Positions 8,236 to 17,107 of a stretch of DNA of 44,095 nucleotides are shown one piece after another. How positions within the stretch are numbered: position 1 is the first letter of the stretch; each line of letters starts with the position of its first letter. Both the position numbers and the translations under genes were made by a program. A model generated the notes under the pieces. The model searched no databases and was not told the DNA's origin. It saw only the letters and a list, made by a program, of their open reading frames with translations. The stretch is from Patescibacteria group bacterium (lineage in GTDB: Bacteria > Patescibacteriota > Patescibacteriia > CAIXNZ01), in the NCBI GenBank assembly GCA_028714455.1, contig JAQTMG010000005.1:19438-63532 (forward strand), written 5' to 3'.

Positions 8236-10782
8236 ATGACTAGGAAAAAAAATAGAAAAAAAATAATCAGAAAAACTCCGAAACTCAAAAAAAGCGTGAA
8301 GACAAAGAAAGTTACAAAAAAGAAACGACCGTCAAAAAAACGCGTCAGTTTTTTGCGCGTCCAAAAAGAAAAAATTGAAATATCAAAAATAGTGGCGCCA
8401 ATTTTGGAAAAGATTAGAGAAGAAGCGCCGATAATCCAAACTCCTGTCAAAAAAGAGATTCCGAGAAGATTAACCAATTCTTTTCCCTCGCGCCATGTTG
8501 TCGATTTGAGAAAAATTCAGGCCGAGAAATATCACGCGGGAAAAAACAGAGAAAAACACGCGGAAACCATAACGGAAGAAATAATAAACTTGCTGGGCAG
8601 AAAAAACGTAATGGTTTCAAAAAATGTCAAAAAAACACCGGCCAATATAAAAACGAGCGCCTCTGACGGAAAGTTGCGGGCCGGCGCGTTGAATCGACCC
8701 CCCGTCGGTCCTTCATTACCCAGATTAAGAAGCGCCGGCCCGAGTATCCATTTCCCCAAATCTTCCCTGGCCTGGCCAAAAGCGCTGGCTTTCGCTATCG
8801 TCTGCCTAATCGTAATCTCGCCTCTCTTTGCCTACGATCAGTATCAAAACCTGCTCGGCAAAAAAGACTCAATACTCCAGGAAACGGCCACTGCCCTCTC
8901 GCATCTTTCGCTTTCCGGACAGGCGGCCTCTGCTCACGATTTATATTACCTGCAAAAAGAGCTGTCCAGCGCGGGCGAGGGCTTTAATTCTGCCGAAAAA
9001 AGCGTCAACGACGTTAATCTTTTGGTTCAGCAATTAATCAAGATTACGCCCGAAATTGGCGATAAATACGCCGCCGCCAAAAAATTAATTTCCGCGGGCA
9101 AGGATCTCTCAAATAGCGCCGCTCTTCTAACCGCCGCTTTTGAAAAATTCACCGACCGTGACGACAATGCCGGCACCTTGACTGAAAAAATTTCTAGCCT
9201 GAAAGACAGCCTAAATATCGTATTGCCTGACTTAATTTCTGTTGACGAGAACCTGGCGGAGCTAAATATCTCCGATCTGCCGGCCGACTACCAGGAAAAA
9301 ATATCAACCCTGCAAAAGACATTGCCGATCCTGGAGAAAAGCATTTCCTATTTTACCAATTACACCAGCATGGCGCTTCAGATTCTGGGCCAAGACAATT
9401 TAAAAAGATACCTTATCTTATTCCAAAACAGCGATGAGATCCGGCCAACAGGCGGTTTCATCGGCAGTTACGCCCTGCTCGACCTGTATAAAGGCGAAAT
9501 AAAAAAAATCAGTATTCCCGGCGGCGGACCCTATGATCTGAAGTCCAGCTTAAAAATCAGCCTCTCGGCTCCCAGGCCTCTGCGCGTTCTCAATCAGCGC
9601 TGGGAGTTCCAGGATGCCAACTGGTTCGCGGATCTGCCAACCTCCGCCGACAAAATATCGTGGCTGTATGAAAAAAGCGGCGGACCCACGGTTGACGGCC
9701 TGATTTTCATTAATTCATATTTTGTCAAAAATCTTCTGCAGATAACCGGCCCGATTGAACTGCGGCAATACGGAAAAACAATCTCCTCTGATAATTTCAT
9801 CCAGGAAGTGCAATCAAGCGTTGAATTTGAATATGACAAAGATGAAAACAGACCAAAGCAGATAATCTCTGACTTGGCGCAGGAACTGATTAGTCGGCTT
9901 TCAAAGTTTGACGGGGAAAAAATCATTGACGCCGCTGATCTGCTCTATACCTCGCTGTATCAGAAAGACGTCCAGCTGTATTTTAAAGATTATTCTTTGG
10001 AAAAAAAAGTGCTGAATAATAATTGGGGTGGTCAGGTCAAAAAGACCGACGGCGATTATCTGCAAATTGTCAGCACCAATATCGCGGGGGAAAAAACCGA
10101 TGCGAGAATCAGCGAATCGGCGGATTTAAAAATAGCGATCGACAAAGACGGCTCGGTAACTAACACACTCACTCTGAAAAAAACTCATGCCGGCATTAAG
10201 GGAGAGCCGCTTTATGGAGTTGACAATCTGGATTATTTGCGTCTTTACGTGCCCAAAGGCAGCGGTTTCATCAGCGCGTCGGGCTTTGAATTAATGGAGC
10301 CGGAACTATTTGACAACCTTGATCCGGAAGTTTATGCGGCCGACCAGGATTTGGCCCAAATCGACGCCAGCCGCCAGATCGACCCGCAGACTCGAACCGA
10401 AGTTTATGATGAAGGAGACAAAACCGTGCTGGCTAACTGGATGAAAGTCGAACCGGGCGAGACAAAAACCGTTTCTCTCTCGTGGAAACTGCCTTTCAAG
10501 ATCAAGCCGGCGGACTCTAACGCGTTTCTTGGCGTAGTCGAGGCGCTCAAAAAAGGATTTAACATTTCCGAAGATGGAAACGGCGCCAATAACAACTACT
10601 CCCTGCTTTGGCAGAAACAGTCTGGCAAAAATATTAATGTAAATATTTCTCTGAATTTTCCGGATTCAGCCGGCTTCAAAACGGTCTATCCGGAAATTTT
10701 CTCTCTCCAGGATAATTCAATAAACTTTTCGGAAATTCTTAATTCTGACAAATTTTTTGCCGTAACATTTAATAAACCATAG
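8236..10782 (+). CDS. DUF4012 domain membrane protein with long Lys/Arg-rich N-terminal tail
   Basis: One TM after a basic N-terminus; 'YLILFQNSDEIRPTGGFIGSYALLDLYKGEIKKISI' is typical of DUF4012. Confidence 0.8.
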   Translation: MTRKKNRKKIIRKTPKLKKSVKTKKVTKKKRPSKKRVSFLRVQKEKIEISKIVAPILEKIREEAPIIQTPVKKEIPRRLTNSFPSRHVVDLRKIQAEKYHAGKNREKHAETITEEIINLLGRKNVMVSKNVKKTPANIKTSASDGKLRAGALNRPPVGPSLPRLRSAGPSIHFPKSSLAWPKALAFAIVCLIVISPLFAYDQYQNLLGKKDSILQETATALSHLSLSGQAASAHDLYYLQKELSSAGEGFNSAEKSVNDVNLLVQQLIKITPEIGDKYAAAKKLISAGKDLSNSAALLTAAFEKFTDRDDNAGTLTEKISSLKDSLNIVLPDLISVDENLAELNISDLPADYQEKISTLQKTLPILEKSISYFTNYTSMALQILGQDNLKRYLILFQNSDEIRPTGGFIGSYALLDLYKGEIKKISIPGGGPYDLKSSLKISLSAPRPLRVLNQRWEFQDANWFADLPTSADKISWLYEKSGGPTVDGLIFINSYFVKNLLQITGPIELRQYGKTISSDNFIQEVQSSVEFEYDKDENRPKQIISDLAQELISRLSKFDGEKIIDAADLLYTSLYQKDVQLYFKDYSLEKKVLNNNWGGQVKKTDGDYLQIVSTNIAGEKTDARISESADLKIAIDKDGSVTNTLTLKKTHAGIKGEPLYGVDNLDYLRLYVPKGSGFISASGFELMEPELFDNLDPEVYAADQDLAQIDASRQIDPQTRTEVYDEGDKTVLANWMKVEPGETKTVSLSWKLPFKIKPADSNAFLGVVEALKKGFNISEDGNGANNNYSLLWQKQSGKNINVNISLNFPDSAGFKTVYPEIFSLQDNSINFSEILNSDKFFAVTFNKP

Positions 10783-10783
10783 T

Positions 10784-12736
10784 ATGCCCGACTTTAAAGA
10801 TTCTAAAACGGAGCCAGCTTTGGTAAGGCGTTACCCAGTGAAAAACTCGAGGGATGGCAGAAAAAAAGAAATCGAGACGGAGCTAAAAAAGATTTACAAG
10901 ACAGAGGGCAAGCTGCCGGCACTCAACAAGCTTGAACACAAAAAAAAGAACGGGCTCAAGAGCCTGCTTATTTTAATTTTAGTGTTGTTTTTTTTATTCG
11001 CGGCCTCCGCGCTGGGTTTCTTTGTTTTTCAGCCAAAATCAAACTTTACGGAAAATAAAATTAACTTGGAAATAAAAGGACCTTTTAATATTTCATCCGG
11101 AGAAAGAATAACCTACGAAATCAAAATCTCTAACGGCGAAGGCGTAAGCTTAAAAAATGTTCAGCTTATCGCGCATATGCCCACCGGGTTTATTTTTGAA
11201 AATTCCACGCTGATGTCAAAAATGGTTCAGGGAGGAGAACAGTCTCCAAGCGTCAAAACTTGGAAGCTCAATGACATTTTCAGCAACGAATCAACAAGTG
11301 TAAGCGTCACCGGGAAATTAATCGGGCCAGTGGGTTCGAGCGAACAATTTTTGGCGAATCTCAATTACCAGCCGGTAAATTTCAGTTCGGAGTTCCAAAA
11401 AGAGACTTCACTGACTACGCAGATAGACGATTCGACTTTTTTTATAGAACCGACCTATCCAGCCGAGGTCGCGAATTCTGATCAATCGGAGTTCACTCTA
11501 AATGTAAAAAATAAATCAGAGGCTACCGAATTAGACTCGATGCGCGTGGAACTCAATTACCCGGCAGAATTCGCCCTGAATGAGAGCCAAATTACGATCG
11601 GAGAAAATAAATTACCCCTGATCAAAGAGAAAATCGTGAAGGGCACCGCGCAAAAAATATGGACAATCGAAAAATTATTGCCCCAGGCAGAAGCGAAAAT
11701 AAAATTTTCTGGAAAATTTAACGTTGACGCGAGCAAGAATCTGGAATTTGATTTAAAAACCGAACTAAAAGGATCAGGCGAGGCTTACATCAGCCAAGAT
11801 GAACAGAAATTTGACATAGATGTGGTAAAAGGCGATCTACTGACCACTCTGATAATAAATGGCTCCAGTCAGGATAAGCCGGCGAATTTTGGCGACTCTC
11901 TTAATATGCTTTTGACCGTCAAAAATAAAAGCAGCAAGCTGCTGGGCGATCTTAAAATAAGAGCCGTTATTGATTCCCCCCTTATCGACTGGACTTCGCT
12001 CCAGGATCAAAATAACGGCGTCAGGCAGGATAACCAGATTTTGTGGACCAAGGATCAGATTCCCCAGCTTTCTTTGCTCATACCCGAGGCTGAAATAGAG
12101 ATTCCGATTCAAATCAACATAAAAAACACCAAGCCCGAAAACATCTCTGTTAAAGATCTCCTGGTAAAAAGCTATTTTGAGGCGCAAATAAACAAAACCG
12201 AAACCAAGGACTCACAGGTTAAAATTTCCAGCAACACCATTACAAACGCGATAAATACGGATCTTGATTTAAGCTCTCAAATCCGATATTTTGCGGCGGA
12301 TAATACAACGATCGGTAGCGGTCCTCTTCCCCCGATAGTCGGCCAAAAAACTACCTACACCGTTTTCTTGAAACTTACCAATTCTTTGCACGAAATAACC
12401 GACATAGAAGTTGACGTAAAACTGCCCGGCTACGTGACTTTCGAAGGCAATGAAAAAATTTCCACTGGCACCCTAGCTAAAAATGATCAAAACCAGGTTG
12501 TCTGGAAAATTTCCAGGATTCCAACTTCAATTAAAGAGACGACTGCCGAATTTCAGATCTCAATCAACCCGATTCTGTCAGATATCAATAAAATTCTAAC
12601 TTTAATTTCAGAAATATCGCTTAAGGCCACTGACAGCCAGACCCAAAGCATAATTACAAAATCTCTTTCTGGTTTTACCACAAATTTGGATGCTGATAAT
12701 CTGGGAAAAAACAAAGGATTGATTTTAGCACAATAA
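10784..12736 (+). CDS. Large single-pass membrane protein with extracellular beta-rich (DUF11/CARDB-like) repeats
   Basis: Basic N-terminus plus one TM, then repeats with 'ITYEIKISNGEGVSLKNVQLIAHMPTGF' and 'TTYTVFLKLTNSLHEITDIEVDVKLPGY'. Confidence 0.65.
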   Translation: MPDFKDSKTEPALVRRYPVKNSRDGRKKEIETELKKIYKTEGKLPALNKLEHKKKNGLKSLLILILVLFFLFAASALGFFVFQPKSNFTENKINLEIKGPFNISSGERITYEIKISNGEGVSLKNVQLIAHMPTGFIFENSTLMSKMVQGGEQSPSVKTWKLNDIFSNESTSVSVTGKLIGPVGSSEQFLANLNYQPVNFSSEFQKETSLTTQIDDSTFFIEPTYPAEVANSDQSEFTLNVKNKSEATELDSMRVELNYPAEFALNESQITIGENKLPLIKEKIVKGTAQKIWTIEKLLPQAEAKIKFSGKFNVDASKNLEFDLKTELKGSGEAYISQDEQKFDIDVVKGDLLTTLIINGSSQDKPANFGDSLNMLLTVKNKSSKLLGDLKIRAVIDSPLIDWTSLQDQNNGVRQDNQILWTKDQIPQLSLLIPEAEIEIPIQINIKNTKPENISVKDLLVKSYFEAQINKTETKDSQVKISSNTITNAINTDLDLSSQIRYFAADNTTIGSGPLPPIVGQKTTYTVFLKLTNSLHEITDIEVDVKLPGYVTFEGNEKISTGTLAKNDQNQVVWKISRIPTSIKETTAEFQISINPILSDINKILTLISEISLKATDSQTQSIITKSLSGFTTNLDADNLGKNKGLILAQ

Positions 12737-12748
12737 CTATAAATAAAA

Positions 12749-12782
12749 AACCCCTCACCTTTTCAGAGAAAAGGTGAGGGGT
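12749..12782 (-). terminator. Intrinsic terminator / hairpin directly downstream of the variable-protein paralog A
   Basis: aacccctcaccttttc-aga-gaaaaggtgaggggtt, 16-bp stem; T-run on the - strand. Confidence 0.85.
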
Positions 12783-12802
12783 TAAGGTTACAAGGTACAA
12801 GG

Positions 12803-13522
12803 TTACAGAACTGCGGCCCGGGCACGGAGGCTGCCACTGCAATGGCCAGGATTGTACCAGCCGACGTCCAGCTCGCTGTCGAGCCAGCCGACGCCCGGCA
12901 CGTCGCCAGCGTCATAGCGCGAACCCGAACAGAGCGTCACATTGTTGATGTCCAGGTGCTTATTGGTCTCCAGGAAATATTTTTGCTCACAGAGCAATCT
13001 TTCCTCAAGGGTAATGCCGATGATGCCTCTTTTTTTCAGCGTGTTAGCCGAAAGGTTCTTCAGCTCTTTGTCGGCTTCGATACGGTCGCGGAACCAGACG
13101 GCGTAAGCGTTGGTTTGGGCTGTTCTGGCCGAAGTGACGATCTTATCCAGGGCTAAATCGGTCCATTTCTGGCAGGGAAACATTTCCTTGCATTTGTCGT
13201 ACAGGCGCTGGGGTGTCATGCCCGGCACCACGATGATCAGGCGGTCAAAGCCATTCTGGTGTTCAGGAATCAGCAGGGAAGAAAAATCGGCTTCAAGACC
13301 GTAGACGTCTTTGTAGAATTTTTGCCAGTCGGCGATGATTTTGAATAATTCACGGCCTGTCTCGCAGGGTTTTCCCTCGATGATTTTCTGAAGCTCCCTG
13401 GCGACCCATTCAGGATCCAAGGGGCTTCCGTTTTTTTGATCCAGTTCCCGTTTGATTTCCCGCATTTTACGGTCAATCATTCGGTACTGATCGCCTGCGA
13501 CAGTAAACAATTTTACCGCCAT
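12803..13522 (-). CDS. Hypothetical protein, putative DGR-type variable protein (paralog A)
   Basis: AGGAGG SD before ATG; strongly similar to 28212-28940 except at the N-terminus and last 36 codons. Confidence 0.75.
   Translation of the reverse strand: MAVKLFTVAGDQYRMIDRKMREIKRELDQKNGSPLDPEWVARELQKIIEGKPCETGRELFKIIADWQKFYKDVYGLEADFSSLLIPEHQNGFDRLIIVVPGMTPQRLYDKCKEMFPCQKWTDLALDKIVTSARTAQTNAYAVWFRDRIEADKELKNLSANTLKKRGIIGITLEERLLCEQKYFLETNKHLDINNVTLCSGSRYDAGDVPGVGWLDSELDVGWYNPGHCSGSLRARAAVL
12806..12913 (-). other. Candidate variable region (last 36 codons of paralog A)
   Basis: Codon alignment against 28215-28322: 20 amino-acid differences, 16 of them keep the same third base. Confidence 0.55.
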
Positions 13523-13629
13523 GACAATCCTCCTTTCCCGTCTAGGGAATGCTAGGGGTTTTGTTCTTGGTTAACCTATTGCCGCTTCTAGTAAATTACA
13601 ATAATTTTATTAAAAGAACTTGATGTTTG

Positions 13630-13658
13630 ATTATAGCATTTGATTACAAAAATGTCAA
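13630..13658 (-). promoter_or_regulatory. Consensus sigma70 promoter
   Basis: - strand TTGACA, 17 nt, TATAAT. Confidence 0.85.
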
Positions 13659-13691
13659 TGTCGAAATTGCAACATTTATCTCGTTCTAGAC

Positions 13692-13780
13692 AAAAAATCG
13701 CTCTGAATAAATCCAAATACTTGTAGAGACACGGCGCGCCGTGTCTCTACTTTTTTACCCAAATCCATAGAGCGATTTTT
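13692..13780 (-). terminator. Terminator-like inverted repeat with a 28-bp perfect palindrome in its loop
   Basis: Outer arms aaaaaatcgctct (13692-13704) / agagcgattttt (13769-13780); inner gtagagacacggcgcgccgtgtctctac (13723-13750). Confidence 0.8.
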
Positions 13781-14696
13781 ATTTCAACTTTTTTAAAATT
13801 TTATAGCCCAAATACCAGAGTTTATTAATCGGCAGGTCAAAGCCACCCGCATACTGAATTTCAAAACCGCCAAAACCGGTTTTAAAACGAGTTACGCCAG
13901 GCCATTTTTTTTCATCAATACCCCAAAAATCATAATATTTATAACCCTCGGCTTTAGCCATTTTTATTATTTCCCATTGCAAAAGATGAGGCGCCATAAT
14001 ATTTTTGTCCTCGCTGGACGAACCGCCGTGCAAATAAGTTACTGTATCGCCATAGCGCAAAATCAAATTAGCGCACAAAACTTTACCCTGCCACTGTGCC
14101 AGATAGATTTTTGAGCCCACAAATGTCTCCAGTATTTTTTGGTAGTAATTCTTATTATAAATATTCAAACCTTTGCGCGAAAAAGTATTGGAAATTAGAT
14201 TATAGAATGTATCCAGATCTTTTGAGCCGCCCTCGCTAATGCTAACTCCCTTTTTCGCGGCCAGATTAATATTGTAACGAGTTTTGGGGTGCATCTCGGC
14301 CAAGAGTTCATTCTCGCTTTTACTTAAATCCAGTATTAAGGTTTTGCCCGGCTGGACAGAGTTTGTTTTTTTAAAACCCAAACTGCCCAAATCTTGTTTA
14401 ACCGTTTCAATTTTAATAAAAATGCACCTTTCTTGTTTTGCCAATAAGCGCAAATTACTTAACGCCGCGCCACCAAGTTCAGATTTGATTCTGGGGATGT
14501 ACAAATAACTCTTACCCAAAGGCAAAAGCATTTTGATTGCCAAAATATAACTACCACCAAAATCTAAGCGCCAGATCTTGCGCCCCAAACTTTTCTGAAA
14601 TTCGCCCCAGGACCAAGATTGTAAAAATTGGGCCATGTCAGATGCCCCAATTTTCTTATCCCAATCATCTTTATTTGTGATTTCCTTGAAGTCCAT
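13779..14696 (-). CDS. FemAB/FemX-like peptidoglycan aminoacyltransferase (GNAT fold)
   Basis: 'FLQSWSWGEFQKSLG', 'LAEMHPKTRYNINLAAKKGV', 'LHGGSSSEDKNIMAPHLLQWEIIKMAKAEGYKYYDFWG'. Confidence 0.9.
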   Translation of the reverse strand: MDFKEITNKDDWDKKIGASDMAQFLQSWSWGEFQKSLGRKIWRLDFGGSYILAIKMLLPLGKSYLYIPRIKSELGGAALSNLRLLAKQERCIFIKIETVKQDLGSLGFKKTNSVQPGKTLILDLSKSENELLAEMHPKTRYNINLAAKKGVSISEGGSKDLDTFYNLISNTFSRKGLNIYNKNYYQKILETFVGSKIYLAQWQGKVLCANLILRYGDTVTYLHGGSSSEDKNIMAPHLLQWEIIKMAKAEGYKYYDFWGIDEKKWPGVTRFKTGFGGFEIQYAGGFDLPINKLWYLGYKILKKLK

Positions 14697-15274
14697 TAGT
14701 ACTTTTTGCTTAATAATTGCAGGGCGGCTTTAACTTTCTTTTCCGTGCCCTTGATATTTTTATCCAATCGTCTAAGCACATCTCTGGCCTGATCAACCGA
14801 ATAACCCAAGCCGACTAAGGCATCAATCACGTCCGCGTCTTCTGATCTCATTATTTTGCCGCCAACCTCGGAAACACTCTTATATTTATTTTTTAATTCT
14901 AAAACAATTCTTTCAGCTGTTTTCTTGCCAATGCCAGAAATCTTGGTCAAAACCGAGGCGTCGCCGGAAATAATAGCTGATTCAATCTCATCAATCTTAG
15001 CAACTGACAAAGCATTGAGGGCGGTCTTGGGTCCAATGCCCGAAACGGAAATTAGCTTTTCAAACATTTCCAATTCTTCGCGGCTGGCAAAGCCGAAAAG
15101 GTCGAGTGCCTCTTCCCTAACATTTTGGTAAGTAAATACCTCGGTCTCCTGGCCGACTCTCGCTTTATTTAAAATATTCGCAGCGACAAAAATCTTATAG
15201 CCAACGTCATTAACATTGAGTTCGATAAAGTTTGCGCCAACATATTGAATTTTTCCTTTTAGATAGGAAATCAT
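14696..15274 (-). CDS. ruvA: Holliday junction branch migration protein RuvA
   Basis: MISYLKGKI...; HhH motifs 'LISVSGIGPKTALNALS' and 'LTKISGIGKKTAERIVLELK'. Confidence 0.96.
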   Translation of the reverse strand: MISYLKGKIQYVGANFIELNVNDVGYKIFVAANILNKARVGQETEVFTYQNVREEALDLFGFASREELEMFEKLISVSGIGPKTALNALSVAKIDEIESAIISGDASVLTKISGIGKKTAERIVLELKNKYKSVSEVGGKIMRSEDADVIDALVGLGYSVDQARDVLRRLDKNIKGTEKKVKAALQLLSKKY

Positions 15275-16512
15275 ATTGATTTTCTTAAAATAGTCATAAC
15301 CGGTACCTCCTTATTAAGTTTAACTAAAATCGCCTTGTCTTGTCCACCGTGCACTTCATCAACCATCTTTTTCTTATCCAAATCATAAATTTCGGCAATT
15401 TTTATTGTAAAGTTATCTTTCAGTGGCAAAATAAATTCAATTTGCTCCCCGACCTTAATTACATTGTGAACTTTTATTTTTATTTGCCAGGTGTGCTTGT
15501 CTATTTTTTTACTGTCCAAAACTTCGCCGCAAAATTCAAATTTAGAGCGATGATGCGTGGTGTCATAATTTTGCATCTTTAATTTTTCAGTAGCAAAATA
15601 AAAACCAGTCGTAAAATCTCTATTAGAAATTTTCTGCAATTCTTTAAATAAATTATTTATCTTAACCATTCGTATATTCGTAGGCATTCGTAACTCGTAT
15701 AGATTTATCGCCTGTCTATAAATCTTTACTACATTAGCTAAATAGGCCACGCTCTTTGTCCTGCCCTCAATTTTCAAATGTTTAATGCCCGCTTTTTTCA
15801 TTTCATTCAGATATTTAACCATACAAACGTCCTTGGAGCTCAAAATATAAGTGCCGCACTGATCTTCTTCGATGGGCAGGAACTCGCCAGGACGTGTTTC
15901 ATCTTCCATGTGAAGCTTATACGACCAGCGACAAGGATGGGCGCAGTCGCCTAGGTTCGCGGAGCGATTTGCCAAATAATTTGAAAGTATACAGCGGCCA
16001 GAATAGGCCATACACATGGCGCCGTGGACAAAACTTTCCAATTCTAACCCCGGAACTTTTTTATGGATTTCGCTTATTTCTTCCAAGCTTAATTCGCGGG
16101 CTAAAATTATTCTTTTGATTCCCTGCCTTTGCCAAAATTTAGCCGCCGGCCAGTTAGTGCAATTAGCCTGCGTTGATAAATGCAAATCAATTTTCTTCAA
16201 ATATTTTTTGGCCAAAACAATTACGCCCGGGTCAGAAATAATCACGGCATCCGGTTTTAACTTATTGAGCAATTTTAAAGTTTGCTCAACTTGCTTGAGA
16301 TGAAAATTATGGGCGTAGATATTCACGGTCACGTAAATTTTATTTTTTCGATCATGACAATATTTAATCGCCTCTTTTAATCTAGCAGGGGTAAAATCAT
16401 TGATTCTAGCGCGCAAACTCAAAGAAGGCAGGCCCAGATAAACCGAGTCAGCCCCGTGCGCTAAAGCGTATTTCATTTTGCTAAAGTTGCCAGCCGGCGC
16501 CAATAATTCCAT
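15271..16512 (-). CDS. Peptidase U32 family protein
   Basis: 'ELLAPAGNFSKMKYALAHGADSVYLG', 'ESFVHGAMCMAYSGRCILSNYLANRSANLGDCAHPCRW'. Confidence 0.95.
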   Translation of the reverse strand: MELLAPAGNFSKMKYALAHGADSVYLGLPSLSLRARINDFTPARLKEAIKYCHDRKNKIYVTVNIYAHNFHLKQVEQTLKLLNKLKPDAVIISDPGVIVLAKKYLKKIDLHLSTQANCTNWPAAKFWQRQGIKRIILARELSLEEISEIHKKVPGLELESFVHGAMCMAYSGRCILSNYLANRSANLGDCAHPCRWSYKLHMEDETRPGEFLPIEEDQCGTYILSSKDVCMVKYLNEMKKAGIKHLKIEGRTKSVAYLANVVKIYRQAINLYELRMPTNIRMVKINNLFKELQKISNRDFTTGFYFATEKLKMQNYDTTHHRSKFEFCGEVLDSKKIDKHTWQIKIKVHNVIKVGEQIEFILPLKDNFTIKIAEIYDLDKKKMVDEVHGGQDKAILVKLNKEVPVMTILRKSI

Positions 16513-16516
16513 AAAA

Positions 16517-16545
16517 TTGACAAGAGCATTTTAAAACTTTAAAAT
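16517..16545 (+). promoter_or_regulatory. Sigma70-type promoter
   Basis: TTGACA, 17 nt, TAAAAT. Confidence 0.7.
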
Positions 16546-16571
16546 ATAATAAACAAGTCGTGGAGGTAAAA

Positions 16572-17093
16572 ATGAATAGATTAAAAGCTGTCGGGTACAA
16601 AACTATTACTGTCTATGGCATCTACCTTCGGCAAGACTCGAATGGTTCTTTACAAGTTCTTTTAGTCAAAGACTGTTCGAATAGAACGGGATTTCGACTT
16701 CCTGGAGGAAAAGTAATTATCTCAAGCCGTGGCAAACAGCTCAAGAAGGAGAAACACAATCTTAGAAAGTTTGTTTATATGCAAAGCGGCTATAATCTTG
16801 AGACAAAAAAGCCTTCCGGACTTCCGACTTGCATAGTCTATACTTGGTCAGATGAGATTTATAAAGTCTACGACTTTAAAAAAACAAAAAAGATCATCAG
16901 CGGATACTGGTCAAGAGACAAAAAATTCATGGGCCAGATGTTCGACCTACGGAAAATACTTCACGATGAAGAGGTCGAAGAAATCGAATATACAACCGAA
17001 CTGATTTTGAAAAACTTCCGCTCGCTCAAATGGCGTAAATACTTCAAATCACAAACACTCGTCCCAGTCAAACCATTAGCCGTAGCTTCATAG
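16572..17093 (+). CDS. Nudix-fold-like hypothetical protein with degenerate Nudix box
   Basis: GGAGG SD before ATG at 16572; 'GFRLPGGKV' but no REUXEE motif. Confidence 0.55.
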   Translation: MNRLKAVGYKTITVYGIYLRQDSNGSLQVLLVKDCSNRTGFRLPGGKVIISSRGKQLKKEKHNLRKFVYMQSGYNLETKKPSGLPTCIVYTWSDEIYKVYDFKKTKKIISGYWSRDKKFMGQMFDLRKILHDEEVEEIEYTTELILKNFRSLKWRKYFKSQTLVPVKPLAVAS

Positions 17094-17107
17094 CTACGGC
17101 TTTTTTA
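17078..17107 (+). terminator. Intrinsic terminator
   Basis: agccgtagct-tcat-agctacggcttttttatt. Confidence 0.85.
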
